From NCBI GenBank assembly GCA_026129745.1, contig JAHCHL010000016.1, forward strand, positions 1 through 64,000: a stretch of DNA of 64,000 nucleotides. The letters are read 5' to 3'. This document shows, in pieces, positions 17,376 through 26,153 of this stretch (position 1 is its first letter; every line of letters starts with the position of its first letter). The translations under genes and the position numbers were made by a program. The notes below the pieces were generated by a model. The model saw nothing but the letters and a program-made list of their open reading frames with translations. It was not told where the DNA came from and made no database searches. This DNA is from Fimbriimonadales bacterium (GTDB taxonomy: Bacteria > Armatimonadota > Fimbriimonadia > Fimbriimonadales > ATM1).

Positions 17376-19313
17376 ATGGCAGTCATGGCTGCTGATTTGG
17401 AGCGAATGGCCGGATGGTTCGCAGGACCGAAGGCAGAAAACGGCGAGTGGTTTGGTTCGATCATAGCAAGCATCTTGGCGGACTACTATGCATGGCGTAA
17501 GAATTACTTTCCGGAAGACGGCGCTATCGTCGGTTCCAAGGAACGCAGAGAATCGGAACCATTTCGTGACGAGTTTGAAGACAGGCTGATGGAGCTGCTT
17601 GCGCGCCTCAAAGCCGACTACCCATTCCAAAGCCCGAGGTATGCGGCGCACATGGTCGCCGAGCAAGCGCTTCCGGCTATAGCCGGCTATTTCGCCGCAA
17701 TGCTCTACAACCCAAACAACGTTTCCAGCGAGGCCGCACCTGTGACTGTTCGTCTCGAACTCGAAGCTTGCCGCCTCATCTCGCGGATGCTTGGTTACGG
17801 CGAAGAATCGTGGTCGCATCTGACGGGCGGCGGAACCGTAGCAAACCTGGAAGCGCTTTGGATCGCACGAAGCGTGAAGTACTTGCCGCTGGTTACGCAG
17901 GACATGAAGAGAGCGATTCCGCTCAAAGCGGAAGAGCTGAGCACCGATGCATTGTTGCGAGTTTCTCCGACTCAAGCGCTGATAGAGTTCTCGAAATGCT
18001 TCGAAGCGCTTGCTGATCCGCAAACGGCGATATCCGCATATCTTGCGTCACCGCACAATATCGCCGTCGTTGGAACTGCGGCCATTTCAAGACTCACCAA
18101 TCGCGACCCTGTCGTGATTGTTCCTGATACCGCGCATTACTGTTTCGACAAAGCGATCGAGGTGCTGGGAATCGGCCGGAACGCACTTCGTAAAGTTGCC
18201 GTCGACTCCGACTACCGAATGAGAATCGACGAACTCGAACGCCAACTCGAAGAATGCGAAACACAACATGAAGATGTGATCGCTGTCGTCGCTGTCGTCG
18301 GCACGACCGAAGAAGGAGCCGTCGACCCTGTCGACAAGATTCTCGAACTTAGAGAGCAAAGGGAGAAGGCAGGCAAAGGCTCGTTTTGGGTTCATGCCGA
18401 TGCCGCCTATGGCGGTTATTTGCGAACGGTAACGACGCCTTCACGGTTAGGACTCGGAACGCCTAAGTCGACGGTTTCACTAAACGGAAATGTGCGCGAA
18501 ATCGAATTGCATTTACCAGAGCACTATGCTTGCGATGCGCTCGAGCGTTTGGGCGAATGCGACTCGATCACGATCGATCCCCACAAGCTGGGTTATGTTC
18601 CTTATCCTGCCGGTGCGATCTGTTTCAAGTCGAATCTCGTCAAACCGATCGCAAGGCAAGATGCGCCTTACATCGAAGACAGGCCCGGCAATGTCGAAGC
18701 GGAGCGGGGTTCGGAAGCGATCGGCGTTTACATTCTCGAAGGAAGCAAGCCTGGTGCAGCGGCGGCGGCCGTTTGGATGGCGCATACCCTCATCCCTCTC
18801 GACACATCGGGGCACGGCAGACTGATTCAGCAAACGGTTCGAAACGCTTGTGAGTTGCACGCTTTGCTTGAAAAGTATCCGGAGTGGACAGGCAGCAATC
18901 GTGTGCAAGCCGTTTGCTTGTGTCCACCGGGATCGAACATTGTATGCTATGCGTTTCGATCCTGCAATGGGACATCTCTCGCTGAAATCAATCGACTTAA
19001 TAGATGTTTGTATGAACGTTTCAGCGGATCCGAACTGGCGGGTCGCCGAGTATACGATCAACGTTTCTTTGTAAGCCGCACAACGCTCTCTCCAAAACAA
19101 TACCGCATGGAAACCGTCGCGCCGTTCTTGGATCGCCTCGGAGTAAGCAATGATGAATTCGTTCAGGAAGGAGTCTTTTTGCTTAGGTCTGTCCTCATGA
19201 ATCCTTGGTATGAGGCTGCAAAGCGAAAAGGAAAGTTCTATCTTTCAGAACTTGTCGAAGAACTCTATGAAGTGGCCAGCCGATTGGTGTCCGAAAGTCA
19301 AAGTTCGCCGTAA
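17376..19313 (+). CDS. Group II pyridoxal-phosphate-dependent amino-acid decarboxylase (TyrDC/GAD-like)
   Basis: This 645-residue protein starts at ATG 17376 preceded by AGGGGAGA; an extension to 17337 would begin inside the operator. Group II decarboxylase marks are HLTGGGTVANLEALW at about 150-165, HADAAYGGY near 338-346, and the PLP-binding lysine in ITIDPHKLGYVPYP near 398-411. Length exceeds typical glutamate decarboxylases (about 460) and is close to bacterial tyrosine decarboxylases (about 620), so an aromatic or related substrate is possible, but I cannot assign it. Amino-acid decarboxylation consumes protons. It is an unexpected neighbour for a nitrate cluster and shares its operator with nnrS. 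Confidence 0.85.
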   Translation: MAVMAADLERMAGWFAGPKAENGEWFGSIIASILADYYAWRKNYFPEDGAIVGSKERRESEPFRDEFEDRLMELLARLKADYPFQSPRYAAHMVAEQALPAIAGYFAAMLYNPNNVSSEAAPVTVRLELEACRLISRMLGYGEESWSHLTGGGTVANLEALWIARSVKYLPLVTQDMKRAIPLKAEELSTDALLRVSPTQALIEFSKCFEALADPQTAISAYLASPHNIAVVGTAAISRLTNRDPVVIVPDTAHYCFDKAIEVLGIGRNALRKVAVDSDYRMRIDELERQLEECETQHEDVIAVVAVVGTTEEGAVDPVDKILELREQREKAGKGSFWVHADAAYGGYLRTVTTPSRLGLGTPKSTVSLNGNVREIELHLPEHYACDALERLGECDSITIDPHKLGYVPYPAGAICFKSNLVKPIARQDAPYIEDRPGNVEAERGSEAIGVYILEGSKPGAAAAAVWMAHTLIPLDTSGHGRLIQQTVRNACELHALLEKYPEWTGSNRVQAVCLCPPGSNIVCYAFRSCNGTSLAEINRLNRCLYERFSGSELAGRRVYDQRFFVSRTTLSPKQYRMETVAPFLDRLGVSNDEFVQEGVFLLRSVLMNPWYEAAKRKGKFYLSELVEELYEVASRLVSESQSSP

Positions 19314-19323
19314 CTTACGCGCA

Positions 19324-20661
19324 TCAGCACGGCTTTTCTGCGCCTTTCCTCATGTAGAACCACCAGTTGATCCACAAGTTGATCGCATAGAACACGGTTG
19401 CTCCATAGAAGAACGCAGTCGGTGATCCTGTCGATGCGATGACAGCACCGAACAGCACTGAGAACAGAAACGGCCCGTACGCCGCAATGGCAGCAGTCCA
19501 ACCGATGACACCTCCCGCTTGCCTTGGCGGGAAAATCATGGGCATCTGCTTAAACGTCGACGCGTTTCCGATGCCGCTGAACAGGAAAAGACCCAGCATG
19601 AAGATGAGGAATCCAGGCCATTGATCGAGCGAATCGGGCCGAGTGAAGAATGTGACTCCTATGGCGCAAACGAGCAATCCGATTCCGCTTATCATAGTCA
19701 CTTTGGCCCCCCCGAACTTATCGCTTATGGGACCAAATGCAACCCGAATGCTCGCTCCAATCAGCGGTCCGAGGAAAGCAAATGCGAGGGGTTCCGGCGC
19801 TCCATCGAACTTTCCATAGACGTTCTTGATCAGCAATGGAAATGCCGCAGAAAAGCCGCTAAACGAGCCGAACGTCATGATGTAGAGCGATGTCATCAGC
19901 CACGTGTGCTTGTCTTTGAAGATGTCGAGCTGTTCGCGGAACGAGGCTTTGACGGGAACGCTCCGCAAAGAGATCCACGCGAGAATCGCGGCCAGCACGA
20001 CGAATGGCGCCCAAACATAGGCCGCGTTCTGAAGCCAAATGTCACTGCTCTTGCCGTCTTTCGTGAACGTCTGCGCCGCGCCGAGACTCGCGATCATCGA
20101 AAAGCCGATGACCCACGGAATGACGAATTGCGCAACGCTAACCCCAAAGTTGCCGATTCCGGCTTGGATTCCGAGCGCCAATCCTTGCATTCGCTTAGGG
20201 AAGAACAGGCTCGTGCTCGGCATGAACGAACTGAAGTTGCCACCGCCAAGTCCTGCCAAGAAGCCTAATAGCATGAACGTCGCATAGCTCGTGTCCGGAT
20301 TCTGAACAGCCATTCCCCAGCCGATGCATGGAATCAACAGAAGCAGCGTGGAAATCGTGACGGTCGTTCTTGTTCCAAAGATCGGAATCAAGAATGTGTG
20401 AACGATGCGTAGCGAGCCTGCAGCGAGGCCGGGCATGGAGTTCAACCAAAAGAGTTGCGACTCCGTAAACTTGAACCCAATACCTGAAAGTTTGACGACG
20501 ATCGCACTGACCATGAACCAAGTCGAGAACGACAGTATCAAGCAGAACGTGGTGACGATAAGAGTGCGCCATGCGATCTTGCTTCCGGTCGTCTGCCAAA
20601 ACTCAGGGTCCTCAGGCGCCCAACCGCCTATCTCTTTTGAAATGTTGCTATTTTCAGCCAT
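19324..20661 (-). CDS. narK: NarK-type nitrate/nitrite transporter (MFS)
   Basis: This 445-residue major-facilitator protein has twelve predicted helices. The nitrate/nitrite-porter signatures are GFLAGLGGGNFSSFMPS near 135-151 and SGIGNASTFKQMP near 366-378. It aligns by pattern with nitrate/nitrite antiporters that import nitrate and export nitrite. Its ATG directly follows the stop of the second NarK-like gene with no gap, so the two carriers are co-expressed, as in narK1-narK2 pairs elsewhere. It is the last gene of the long leftward operon. Confidence 0.9.
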   Translation of the reverse strand: MAENSNISKEIGGWAPEDPEFWQTTGSKIAWRTLIVTTFCLILSFSTWFMVSAIVVKLSGIGFKFTESQLFWLNSMPGLAAGSLRIVHTFLIPIFGTRTTVTISTLLLLIPCIGWGMAVQNPDTSYATFMLLGFLAGLGGGNFSSFMPSTSLFFPKRMQGLALGIQAGIGNFGVSVAQFVIPWVIGFSMIASLGAAQTFTKDGKSSDIWLQNAAYVWAPFVVLAAILAWISLRSVPVKASFREQLDIFKDKHTWLMTSLYIMTFGSFSGFSAAFPLLIKNVYGKFDGAPEPLAFAFLGPLIGASIRVAFGPISDKFGGAKVTMISGIGLLVCAIGVTFFTRPDSLDQWPGFLIFMLGLFLFSGIGNASTFKQMPMIFPPRQAGGVIGWTAAIAAYGPFLFSVLFGAVIASTGSPTAFFYGATVFYAINLWINWWFYMRKGAEKPC

Positions 20662-22146
20662 TTAGTTTTTGTCCAGTGGACCAGGAGGCGTCATGCCACG
20701 AGTCATTTTGAGAATGACCATGTGCATCCAAACCAAGCTTATGATGCCGATGAACGCCAAGAACAGCCAACAGGTGGTCCAAACTCCCGTCGACTTAAGC
20801 ATATATCCGAAAAGAATCGGGCAGAAGAAACCTCCGAGTCCTCCGATCACCCCAACAATCCCGCCGACGACGCCGACGTCCTTCGGGAAGTATTCTGGAA
20901 TGTGCTTGTAAACTGCCGCCTTCCCAATGCCCATTGAGATTCCAAGAAGAAAGACCAGAGCAGTAAATATCCAAACGTTCGCTTGAAAGTAAACGTGAGT
21001 GACACCTTTGGCGACAAGCTCTCGTTTCTTGATCTCTTGTCCGACAACCACCGCAGGTTCTTGCCAGGATTCGAACGTCGGAAAGACAAGTGTTCCCTCT
21101 TCCATGCGACGGGAGTCTTGGGGCGGTCTCGGCTTGAGTTCGTAAACCTTTTCGTCGACGGTGACCGTCGTTGGGGTGACGTTGGTCACGACTCCTGCTC
21201 TTTCCGCCATGATGCCCTCGCCTGGCGAAATGATGTCCATTCGAGGTGCGACAAGCATCAAGCTGAAAAGCACACACGTCGCCAAAACCCAATACATCGT
21301 CGTGCGCGCGCCGAGTTTATCGCTGATGTATCCGCCAAGCGCTCGGATGACGCCCGATGGAAAACTGAAAATAGACGCCATCAAACCTGCCAACGCAAGC
21401 GACATCCCATAGACATTTAGGTAATAGGGAACGAGCCATTGAGCGAGCGCGACGAACGCGCCGAACACAAGAAAGTAGTACAGACCGAATCGCCACACCC
21501 GAACGTCGCGTAGCGGCTGCAACATGTCGACGATCGTTCGGTCGGAAGCGCCTTCGACTTTCTTTGGAACAGCGAAGAGCGCAAAGATGACCGTCATGGC
21601 GACGAGGGCGAGCGCATAGACTCTTGGCAACATCCTCCAACCATCGAGGTCCGTGCCGCCATTCGTGAAGTAAGCGAGCAGCGCTGGTGCGGCCAGCGTC
21701 GTTACCGCAGCACCCGCATTGCCCACGCCGAAGATCCCAAGCGCGGTGCCTTGCTTCTCTTTCGGAAACCAAACGGAAGAGTACGCAATCCCCACAGCGA
21801 ACGCAGCTCCAGCCGTTCCAAAAGCGAGTCCTCCTAAAAGGAAGGCCTCAAATGAGTTTGCGAAACTGACTAAGAAGACCGATATCGCGGAGAAAAGCAT
21901 CACTCCGATGTAAACGGGCTTTCCGCCGTAGCGATCCGTCCACAGTCCGATCGGGAGCCGAAGCACAGAGCCAGAAAGAATCGGAATGCCGATCAACCAG
22001 CCGACCTGCGCTTTGTCAAGCATCAAGATTTGCCGATCAACGAGAAACGTAATGAGCACTCCGTAAAGCGTCCAGACCGCAAAGCAAACGGTGAACGCCA
22101 ACGTGTTTAGGAACAAGACGCGATTCGCTGCACCTCTTTCACTCAT
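20662..22146 (-). CDS. narK: NarK1-like nitrate transporter with a large inserted loop
   Basis: This 494-residue MFS protein counts from ATG 22146 (MSERGAANR). ATG 22155 is 1 nt after a TATTCT -10 box and would be upstream of the likely transcript start. The nitrate-porter pattern GTAGAAFAVGIAYSSVWFP near 109-127 is present, with a second signature GISMGIGKAAVYKH near 402. Between helices about 8 and 9 (residues about 302-388) is a soluble, beta-rich insertion that E. coli NarK lacks. Probably a nitrate/proton symporter feeding cytoplasmic nitrate reduction. An Fnr-type operator is centred 46 bp upstream of the start, giving this pair its own promoter. Confidence 0.85.
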   Translation of the reverse strand: MSERGAANRVLFLNTLAFTVCFAVWTLYGVLITFLVDRQILMLDKAQVGWLIGIPILSGSVLRLPIGLWTDRYGGKPVYIGVMLFSAISVFLVSFANSFEAFLLGGLAFGTAGAAFAVGIAYSSVWFPKEKQGTALGIFGVGNAGAAVTTLAAPALLAYFTNGGTDLDGWRMLPRVYALALVAMTVIFALFAVPKKVEGASDRTIVDMLQPLRDVRVWRFGLYYFLVFGAFVALAQWLVPYYLNVYGMSLALAGLMASIFSFPSGVIRALGGYISDKLGARTTMYWVLATCVLFSLMLVAPRMDIISPGEGIMAERAGVVTNVTPTTVTVDEKVYELKPRPPQDSRRMEEGTLVFPTFESWQEPAVVVGQEIKKRELVAKGVTHVYFQANVWIFTALVFLLGISMGIGKAAVYKHIPEYFPKDVGVVGGIVGVIGGLGGFFCPILFGYMLKSTGVWTTCWLFLAFIGIISLVWMHMVILKMTRGMTPPGPLDKN

Positions 22147-22184
22147 GTCCGTCATAAGAATATCGTCGCTTCGCCGCCGAGCAA

Positions 22185-22200
22185 TATGACGCCGGTCATG
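22185..22200. promoter_or_regulatory. Crp/Fnr-type operator, TATGAC-N4-GTCATG, with TATTCT -10 box
   Basis: The site has one mismatch from the palindrome and overlaps the stop of the cytochrome b gene. Its centre is 46 bp upstream of the NarK1-like start. On the minus strand a TATTCT hexamer occupies 22157-22162, correctly placed for an activator bound about 41 bp before the transcript start and for a leader of only a few bases. Confidence 0.7.
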
Positions 22201-23374
22201 TCAAAGGGACGAAATTGGCAACAGCGGAGTGTCCGCCCTCTGGATGTACAGGTGTTTCGAGGATTCCTTTCAGGGTCAGCACGCCGATCAAGAGGATCAC
22301 CGCCAAACCCATGAAGATGATCCATTGGCGTGCTGCCGGATGGCGAGATTTCGAGCGGTCGAGCCAAGGGAGAATCAGCATTCCAATCGAAATCATTCCT
22401 GGGATGATGATCGTCGCAAGCAGCTCATATCCTGGCGGCATGATCTTGAGCAATTCATAAAGCCCAAGGAAGTACCATTCCGGCCTCGGTGCGAAATCGG
22501 TTCCGGTTGGATCCGCTAACGCCTCCAAACTCGGCGGAAACGCGAGCGCGAAGTAGATGACGATCCCGATGCCAAAAAGCAGCACGACAGCATCTTTGAA
22601 CAATTGATTCGGATAGAACGGAACCGGCTTTCCTCGTTGCGGCACGACCGGACCGGCAATATGGTGACGACGGACGAGGTAGAGGTGCAACCCGACCAGC
22701 GCCAAGAGAATGGCGGGCAGGATCATCACGTGGGCTGCGTAAAACCTTGTGAGCGTTAGCGCGCCAACTTCCTCGCTGCCTCGGATCAGAACGACGAGGC
22801 TGTCACCGATGAATGGAACCGTGCCGGCGATCCGCGTTCCCACCACGGTTGCCCAATACGCCTTTTGGTCCCACGGCAAGAGATAGCCGGTGAACGAAAA
22901 CGCGAGAATGACCTGGAAGATAAGGACGCCCACGACCCATGTCAATTCTCTCGGTTTCTTGTACGATCCCCAAAAGAACACACGGAGTGTGTGCAAAACC
23001 ATCACGACGACGATCGCGGATGAACCCCAAATATGCAATCCGCGCACGAACGAACCAAGCGGAACTTCGTACGTGATGTGCTTGACGCTTTGGTACGCGC
23101 CTTCCGGACTCGCCGTGTAAAACATGGCGAGCGCCACGCCAGTTGTGAATTGAAAGATCAGCAGTGTCAGCAGCAAGTTGCCAAGCGTCTGCCACCAACC
23201 TACGCCCGGAGGCATCTCTTCATCGAGATTCTTGCGAACGAACCCCCACCAGCCCAATCGCAAATCAAGCCATTCTTTGAGACCCGGCCTATCGCGCTCC
23301 AGCTTTTCTTCAGGAGTCGTCGGCGGACTCGGATGCTCGACGGGGCTTTCAGGAGTCAAGGTCTCTCGCGCCAT
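22196..23374 (-). CDS. Cytochrome b of a bc-type complex
   Basis: This 392-residue protein joins the b6-like and subunit IV-like halves. Two heme-ligand pairs are visible: RGLHIWGSSAIVVVMVLHTL (two His 14 apart) and AAHVMILPAILLALVGLH. The quinol-oxidation loop motif PEWYFLGLYELL follows near residue 312. With the adjacent Rieske gene (2 nt gap) it encodes a quinol-oxidising core. No separate cytochrome c1 gene is present. The cytochrome c domain fused to the anchor gene at 23900 is the only c-type candidate in the operon. The last bases overlap the operator at 22185. Confidence 0.93.
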   Translation of the reverse strand: MARETLTPESPVEHPSPPTTPEEKLERDRPGLKEWLDLRLGWWGFVRKNLDEEMPPGVGWWQTLGNLLLTLLIFQFTTGVALAMFYTASPEGAYQSVKHITYEVPLGSFVRGLHIWGSSAIVVVMVLHTLRVFFWGSYKKPRELTWVVGVLIFQVILAFSFTGYLLPWDQKAYWATVVGTRIAGTVPFIGDSLVVLIRGSEEVGALTLTRFYAAHVMILPAILLALVGLHLYLVRRHHIAGPVVPQRGKPVPFYPNQLFKDAVVLLFGIGIVIYFALAFPPSLEALADPTGTDFAPRPEWYFLGLYELLKIMPPGYELLATIIIPGMISIGMLILPWLDRSKSRHPAARQWIIFMGLAVILLIGVLTLKGILETPVHPEGGHSAVANFVPLT

Positions 23375-23376
23375 TG

Positions 23377-23883
23377 CTAAACCTCCTTATAGAGCCAGAC
23401 CTTTCCGGCTTCGATCTTCAGTTTGTGGGTGTCGAGACTGCGCGGAGGGGGGCCGGACACAACGTTTCCGGAGTCGTCGAAGACTCCTCCGTGACACGGA
23501 CAGATGAACCGGTGCTGCCGCTGCTGGTACTTGATTCTGCACCCTAAGTGCGTGCAGGCCGGATCGAACGCCGTAAAGCTGTTCGCTTCTCTGCGCAGGA
23601 AGACCGAGTACTTGTGCTCCGCGATTCGGTAGCCGTCTTTGACTTCGATCGAAAATGGAATCTCCTCAATCGAACCGTCCGCGATGTCGTCGACGTTTGC
23701 CAACTCGATCCAAGTTCCTTTCCGCTTTCTGGCCAGCGGAGAACCGATAAATCCTGCAACTGGACCGACGATAGCAGCGATCAAGCCCAAATTGATCACG
23801 CCAACGATCCATCCAAGTAGCTTTCGCTTACCAGGCGATTCAACTTCTGCATCGCATCCGCACTTTCCATTTGTTTCCGACAT
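23377..23883 (-). CDS. Rieske 2Fe-2S protein of the bc-type complex
   Basis: This 168-residue protein starts at ATG 23883 with a GGAG-type site upstream; the frame is open further but lacks features. A Cys-containing N-terminal patch (KCGCDAE) precedes one membrane helix at about 23-48. The Rieske ligands are CTHLGC near 111-116 and CPCHGG near 128-133, and the SGPPPRSLD loop follows. It transfers electrons from the quinol site of cytochrome b. It lies 16 nt after the cytochrome c/anchor gene and 2 nt before the cytochrome b gene. Confidence 0.92.
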   Translation of the reverse strand: MSETNGKCGCDAEVESPGKRKLLGWIVGVINLGLIAAIVGPVAGFIGSPLARKRKGTWIELANVDDIADGSIEEIPFSIEVKDGYRIAEHKYSVFLRREANSFTAFDPACTHLGCRIKYQQRQHRFICPCHGGVFDDSGNVVSGPPPRSLDTHKLKIEAGKVWLYKEV

Positions 23884-23899
23884 CTTCAATCTCCAACTC

Positions 23900-25015
23900 T
23901 TATGGGTAATAGCGAATTCGAATGTCCTGCACATTCTTCAGCCCGATCTTTGCGAGCGCGTCTTTTGCCATGCGTTCCGTTTTGTGATGTCTACCGGGCG
24001 ATGGCTCACGGGTAAAGCCGATGTCGACACCAGACTTCGCGATTGCATCTGCTATTCTCGTCGTCGCAACCATCGCTGGGACGATGAACGCATGCGAGAA
24101 TCTCGTAAACGGAGCAGTGAGAACGAGCAATGCGACCGACGCCAAGTGATAGATGTAAATCGGCATGACGTAATCGCTGATTCCAAGCCGGTTCACGAGC
24201 ATCGACAGGAATCCGCTGAGCACGGTATGGAACAACAAGTTTAGGAACAGGAAGTCTTTGCCCAAAGTCAGCCCATTGTCGATGTAGCGATCCGTCTTGT
24301 AGCGGTACATCACGTAGCCGACACCAGCGAAAACCGCAATTCCCGAAAGCACCAACAGGCTCTTGATCGGATGCGCCAGCGGCAAGTCCGCTCGCGTTGG
24401 ATTGAAGAAGTGCATCAGAATGTCGCCGAGCATGAGGCCGCACATTCCGTAGAGCATCAATCCGTGCATGAACCAGCGATGTTTGTTGGACTTCCAAAGC
24501 GATCCGACGAGAAACCCGTCGACAATGAGCGATTTCAGCCCGATCCACGCGCTCTTGATCAAGCCGAATCGAACCATGTACGGAAACAGCACGCCGAAGC
24601 CTGCGAACTTCAACCATCGATACAGCACGAACGCAGAGCAAAGCGTCGCAATTCCGAAAACAACGAGAAAGATGCGTCCGGTATTTTTCGTGCTTAGGAA
24701 TTGGCCCACTTTGAATGCGATTGGAATCTCATCTTCATTCCAAGGCATCGCAGCAAGCTCTTCATGGACCTTAACCAAGTCCTCTTCGGACAGCTCCGAT
24801 TCGGATGTGCCGGGCATCATGCCTTTGCCTTGCCGGATGATGTCGCGGAAGTATTCGAGGTCGTACTTCTTTGAAGCGACGGGCGGACCGAGTCCACCCA
24901 TGCCTGTCTGGCCGTGACACCCGGCGCAGTTCGTGCCGATGTAAGTGTCAGCGTGCGAAATCCCGAACGCCAGCACAAACAGCAAAGCCACTCCAAGCTT
25001 AGACAGCCGTTGCAT
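23900..25015 (-). CDS. Cytochrome c domain fused to a NarI-like membrane anchor
   Basis: This 371-residue protein starts at ATG 25015, inside the ferredoxin gene (17-nt overlap). A signal peptide (about 1-22) precedes a small cytochrome c domain with NCAGCH at 29-34 and a likely Met ligand in GKGMMPG near 63-69. Six or so membrane helices follow, with His in the loops and helix ends (WFMHGLMLYGM, MHFFNP, LLFHTVLSGF), as in nitrate-reductase gamma-type cytochrome b. A basic C-terminal tail ends it. The fusion would link periplasmic c-type electrons to a membrane b-type subunit of the molybdoenzyme. I know no standard NarI with this architecture. Confidence 0.82.
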   Translation of the reverse strand: MQRLSKLGVALLFVLAFGISHADTYIGTNCAGCHGQTGMGGLGPPVASKKYDLEYFRDIIRQGKGMMPGTSESELSEEDLVKVHEELAAMPWNEDEIPIAFKVGQFLSTKNTGRIFLVVFGIATLCSAFVLYRWLKFAGFGVLFPYMVRFGLIKSAWIGLKSLIVDGFLVGSLWKSNKHRWFMHGLMLYGMCGLMLGDILMHFFNPTRADLPLAHPIKSLLVLSGIAVFAGVGYVMYRYKTDRYIDNGLTLGKDFLFLNLLFHTVLSGFLSMLVNRLGISDYVMPIYIYHLASVALLVLTAPFTRFSHAFIVPAMVATTRIADAIAKSGVDIGFTREPSPGRHHKTERMAKDALAKIGLKNVQDIRIRYYP

Positions 25016-25694
25016 CGACTCTTTCGCCCCCTTGTTCGCGTTGATGCTGCGATGAAAAACTTTCCTGCTCCGACATCGTTCCAACATAAAGTCCGGCGGG
25101 TTTCGTGCCCGCTTCTTCCAGCAAGTGAAACGGCTCACGGCCCCGCTCGCACTCTTGAACGATGTATGTCGAAATCGGACTGCCTGGATCGTCGAGATCG
25201 CCGAAAATTCTTGCGGTCGTCGGACATGCGACGACGCATGCAGGATCCAGTCCTTCGTCGACCCTGTGCGCGCAGTAAGTGCATTTTCGCGCTACTTGCG
25301 GTTTCAATCGCGGCTTGACAAATCTCGATTCGTATGGCTCATCGTCGTTCAAGTACCACTTGTCGACATCGTGCAGAACGATGTTGCCGTAGGGGCAAGC
25401 CGACACGCACGCCCCTGTTCCTCGGCATCGATCTTGGTCGATGAGCACAATGCCGTCTTTTCTGCGGACGATTGCTTTGTTCGGGCAGCTCTTCAAGCAA
25501 GGTGCATCGTCGCAGTGGTAGCAAAGCACCGGCAAGTACACACGCTTGACATTCGGAAACGCGCCGACCTCGATGTTGAACACTCTCGCAAAGAAGACAT
25601 CGACAGGAGTTCCGTTTTCCTGTTTGCACGCAACGGTGCATGCATCACAGCCGATGCAGCGAGTCAAGTCGATCAGCATCGCCATTCGTGCCAC
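24999..25694 (-). CDS. 4Fe-4S ferredoxin-type subunit of the molybdoenzyme (DmsB/NarH-like)
   Basis: This 231-residue protein has four clusters of cysteines: CIGCDACTVAC near 13-23, CYHCDDAPCLKSC near 58-70, CRGTGACVSAC near 89-99 and CTYCAHRV with CVVACP near 138-160. It matches the beta subunit of DMSO-reductase-family enzymes but is much shorter than NarH (about 500 residues). The enzyme is therefore not a canonical NarGHI. It should pass electrons between the membrane anchor and the catalytic subunit on the cytoplasmic side. It follows the small membrane gene with no gap. Confidence 0.9.
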   Translation of the reverse strand: MARMAMLIDLTRCIGCDACTVACKQENGTPVDVFFARVFNIEVGAFPNVKRVYLPVLCYHCDDAPCLKSCPNKAIVRRKDGIVLIDQDRCRGTGACVSACPYGNIVLHDVDKWYLNDDEPYESRFVKPRLKPQVARKCTYCAHRVDEGLDPACVVACPTTARIFGDLDDPGSPISTYIVQECERGREPFHLLEEAGTKPAGLYVGTMSEQESFSSQHQREQGGERVDATAV

Positions 25695-26153
25695 TTACTT
25701 CTCCTCCTTCTGTTGCGACAATCCCATCACACCAACGATTCCAAACGCGCAAAGCCCCGCCAGCCCAAACGGCGCCAACAGCGGCGGTTCCGTTCCCTCC
25801 GATTCTTGTTCGCGACTTTCATAGGCCTCGTCACCATCCTTGGCGTACGCCACGATTTCACGCGAAGCGAACAGATCTGTAACCCTGCCCACATCTCCAT
25901 TACTGTGCAGATAGGAACCATAAATGCCGCTGATGGCGCCGGCGATATAAACGAAATAGGCGACCGGCCGCAGCTTCAGGCTGAACATGACCGCGGCCGT
26001 CACAATCATTCCGATGATCGACACGAAAATCGGAATCCATGTTTGCCACTCATCACTCAGCACGTCACGATGCATATGCCTGACATCGACGAGCATCAGC
26101 GCAAATCCACCCAGGACAAGCAATAGAAGCAAGCGGCTGTTGGTGTCTTTCAC
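25695..26153 (-). CDS. Small multi-helix membrane protein of the nitrate operon, unknown function
   Basis: This 152-residue protein has hydrophobic segments at about 7-23, 38-58, 63-82 and 124-143, with a charged loop rich in Asp and Glu (about 95-120). I do not recognise the family. Its start overlaps the catalytic-subunit stop by 4 nt and its stop abuts the ferredoxin gene start. It is translated between two subunits of the enzyme and may be a structural anchor or assembly factor. Confidence 0.8.
   Translation of the reverse strand: MKDTNSRLLLLLVLGGFALMLVDVRHMHRDVLSDEWQTWIPIFVSIIGMIVTAAVMFSLKLRPVAYFVYIAGAISGIYGSYLHSNGDVGRVTDLFASREIVAYAKDGDEAYESREQESEGTEPPLLAPFGLAGLCAFGIVGVMGLSQQKEEK

Noticed and set aside
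25125-26126. A 333-codon plus-strand frame
   Set aside because: Antisense to the ferredoxin subunit and small membrane genes, both of which have clear family or operon support.
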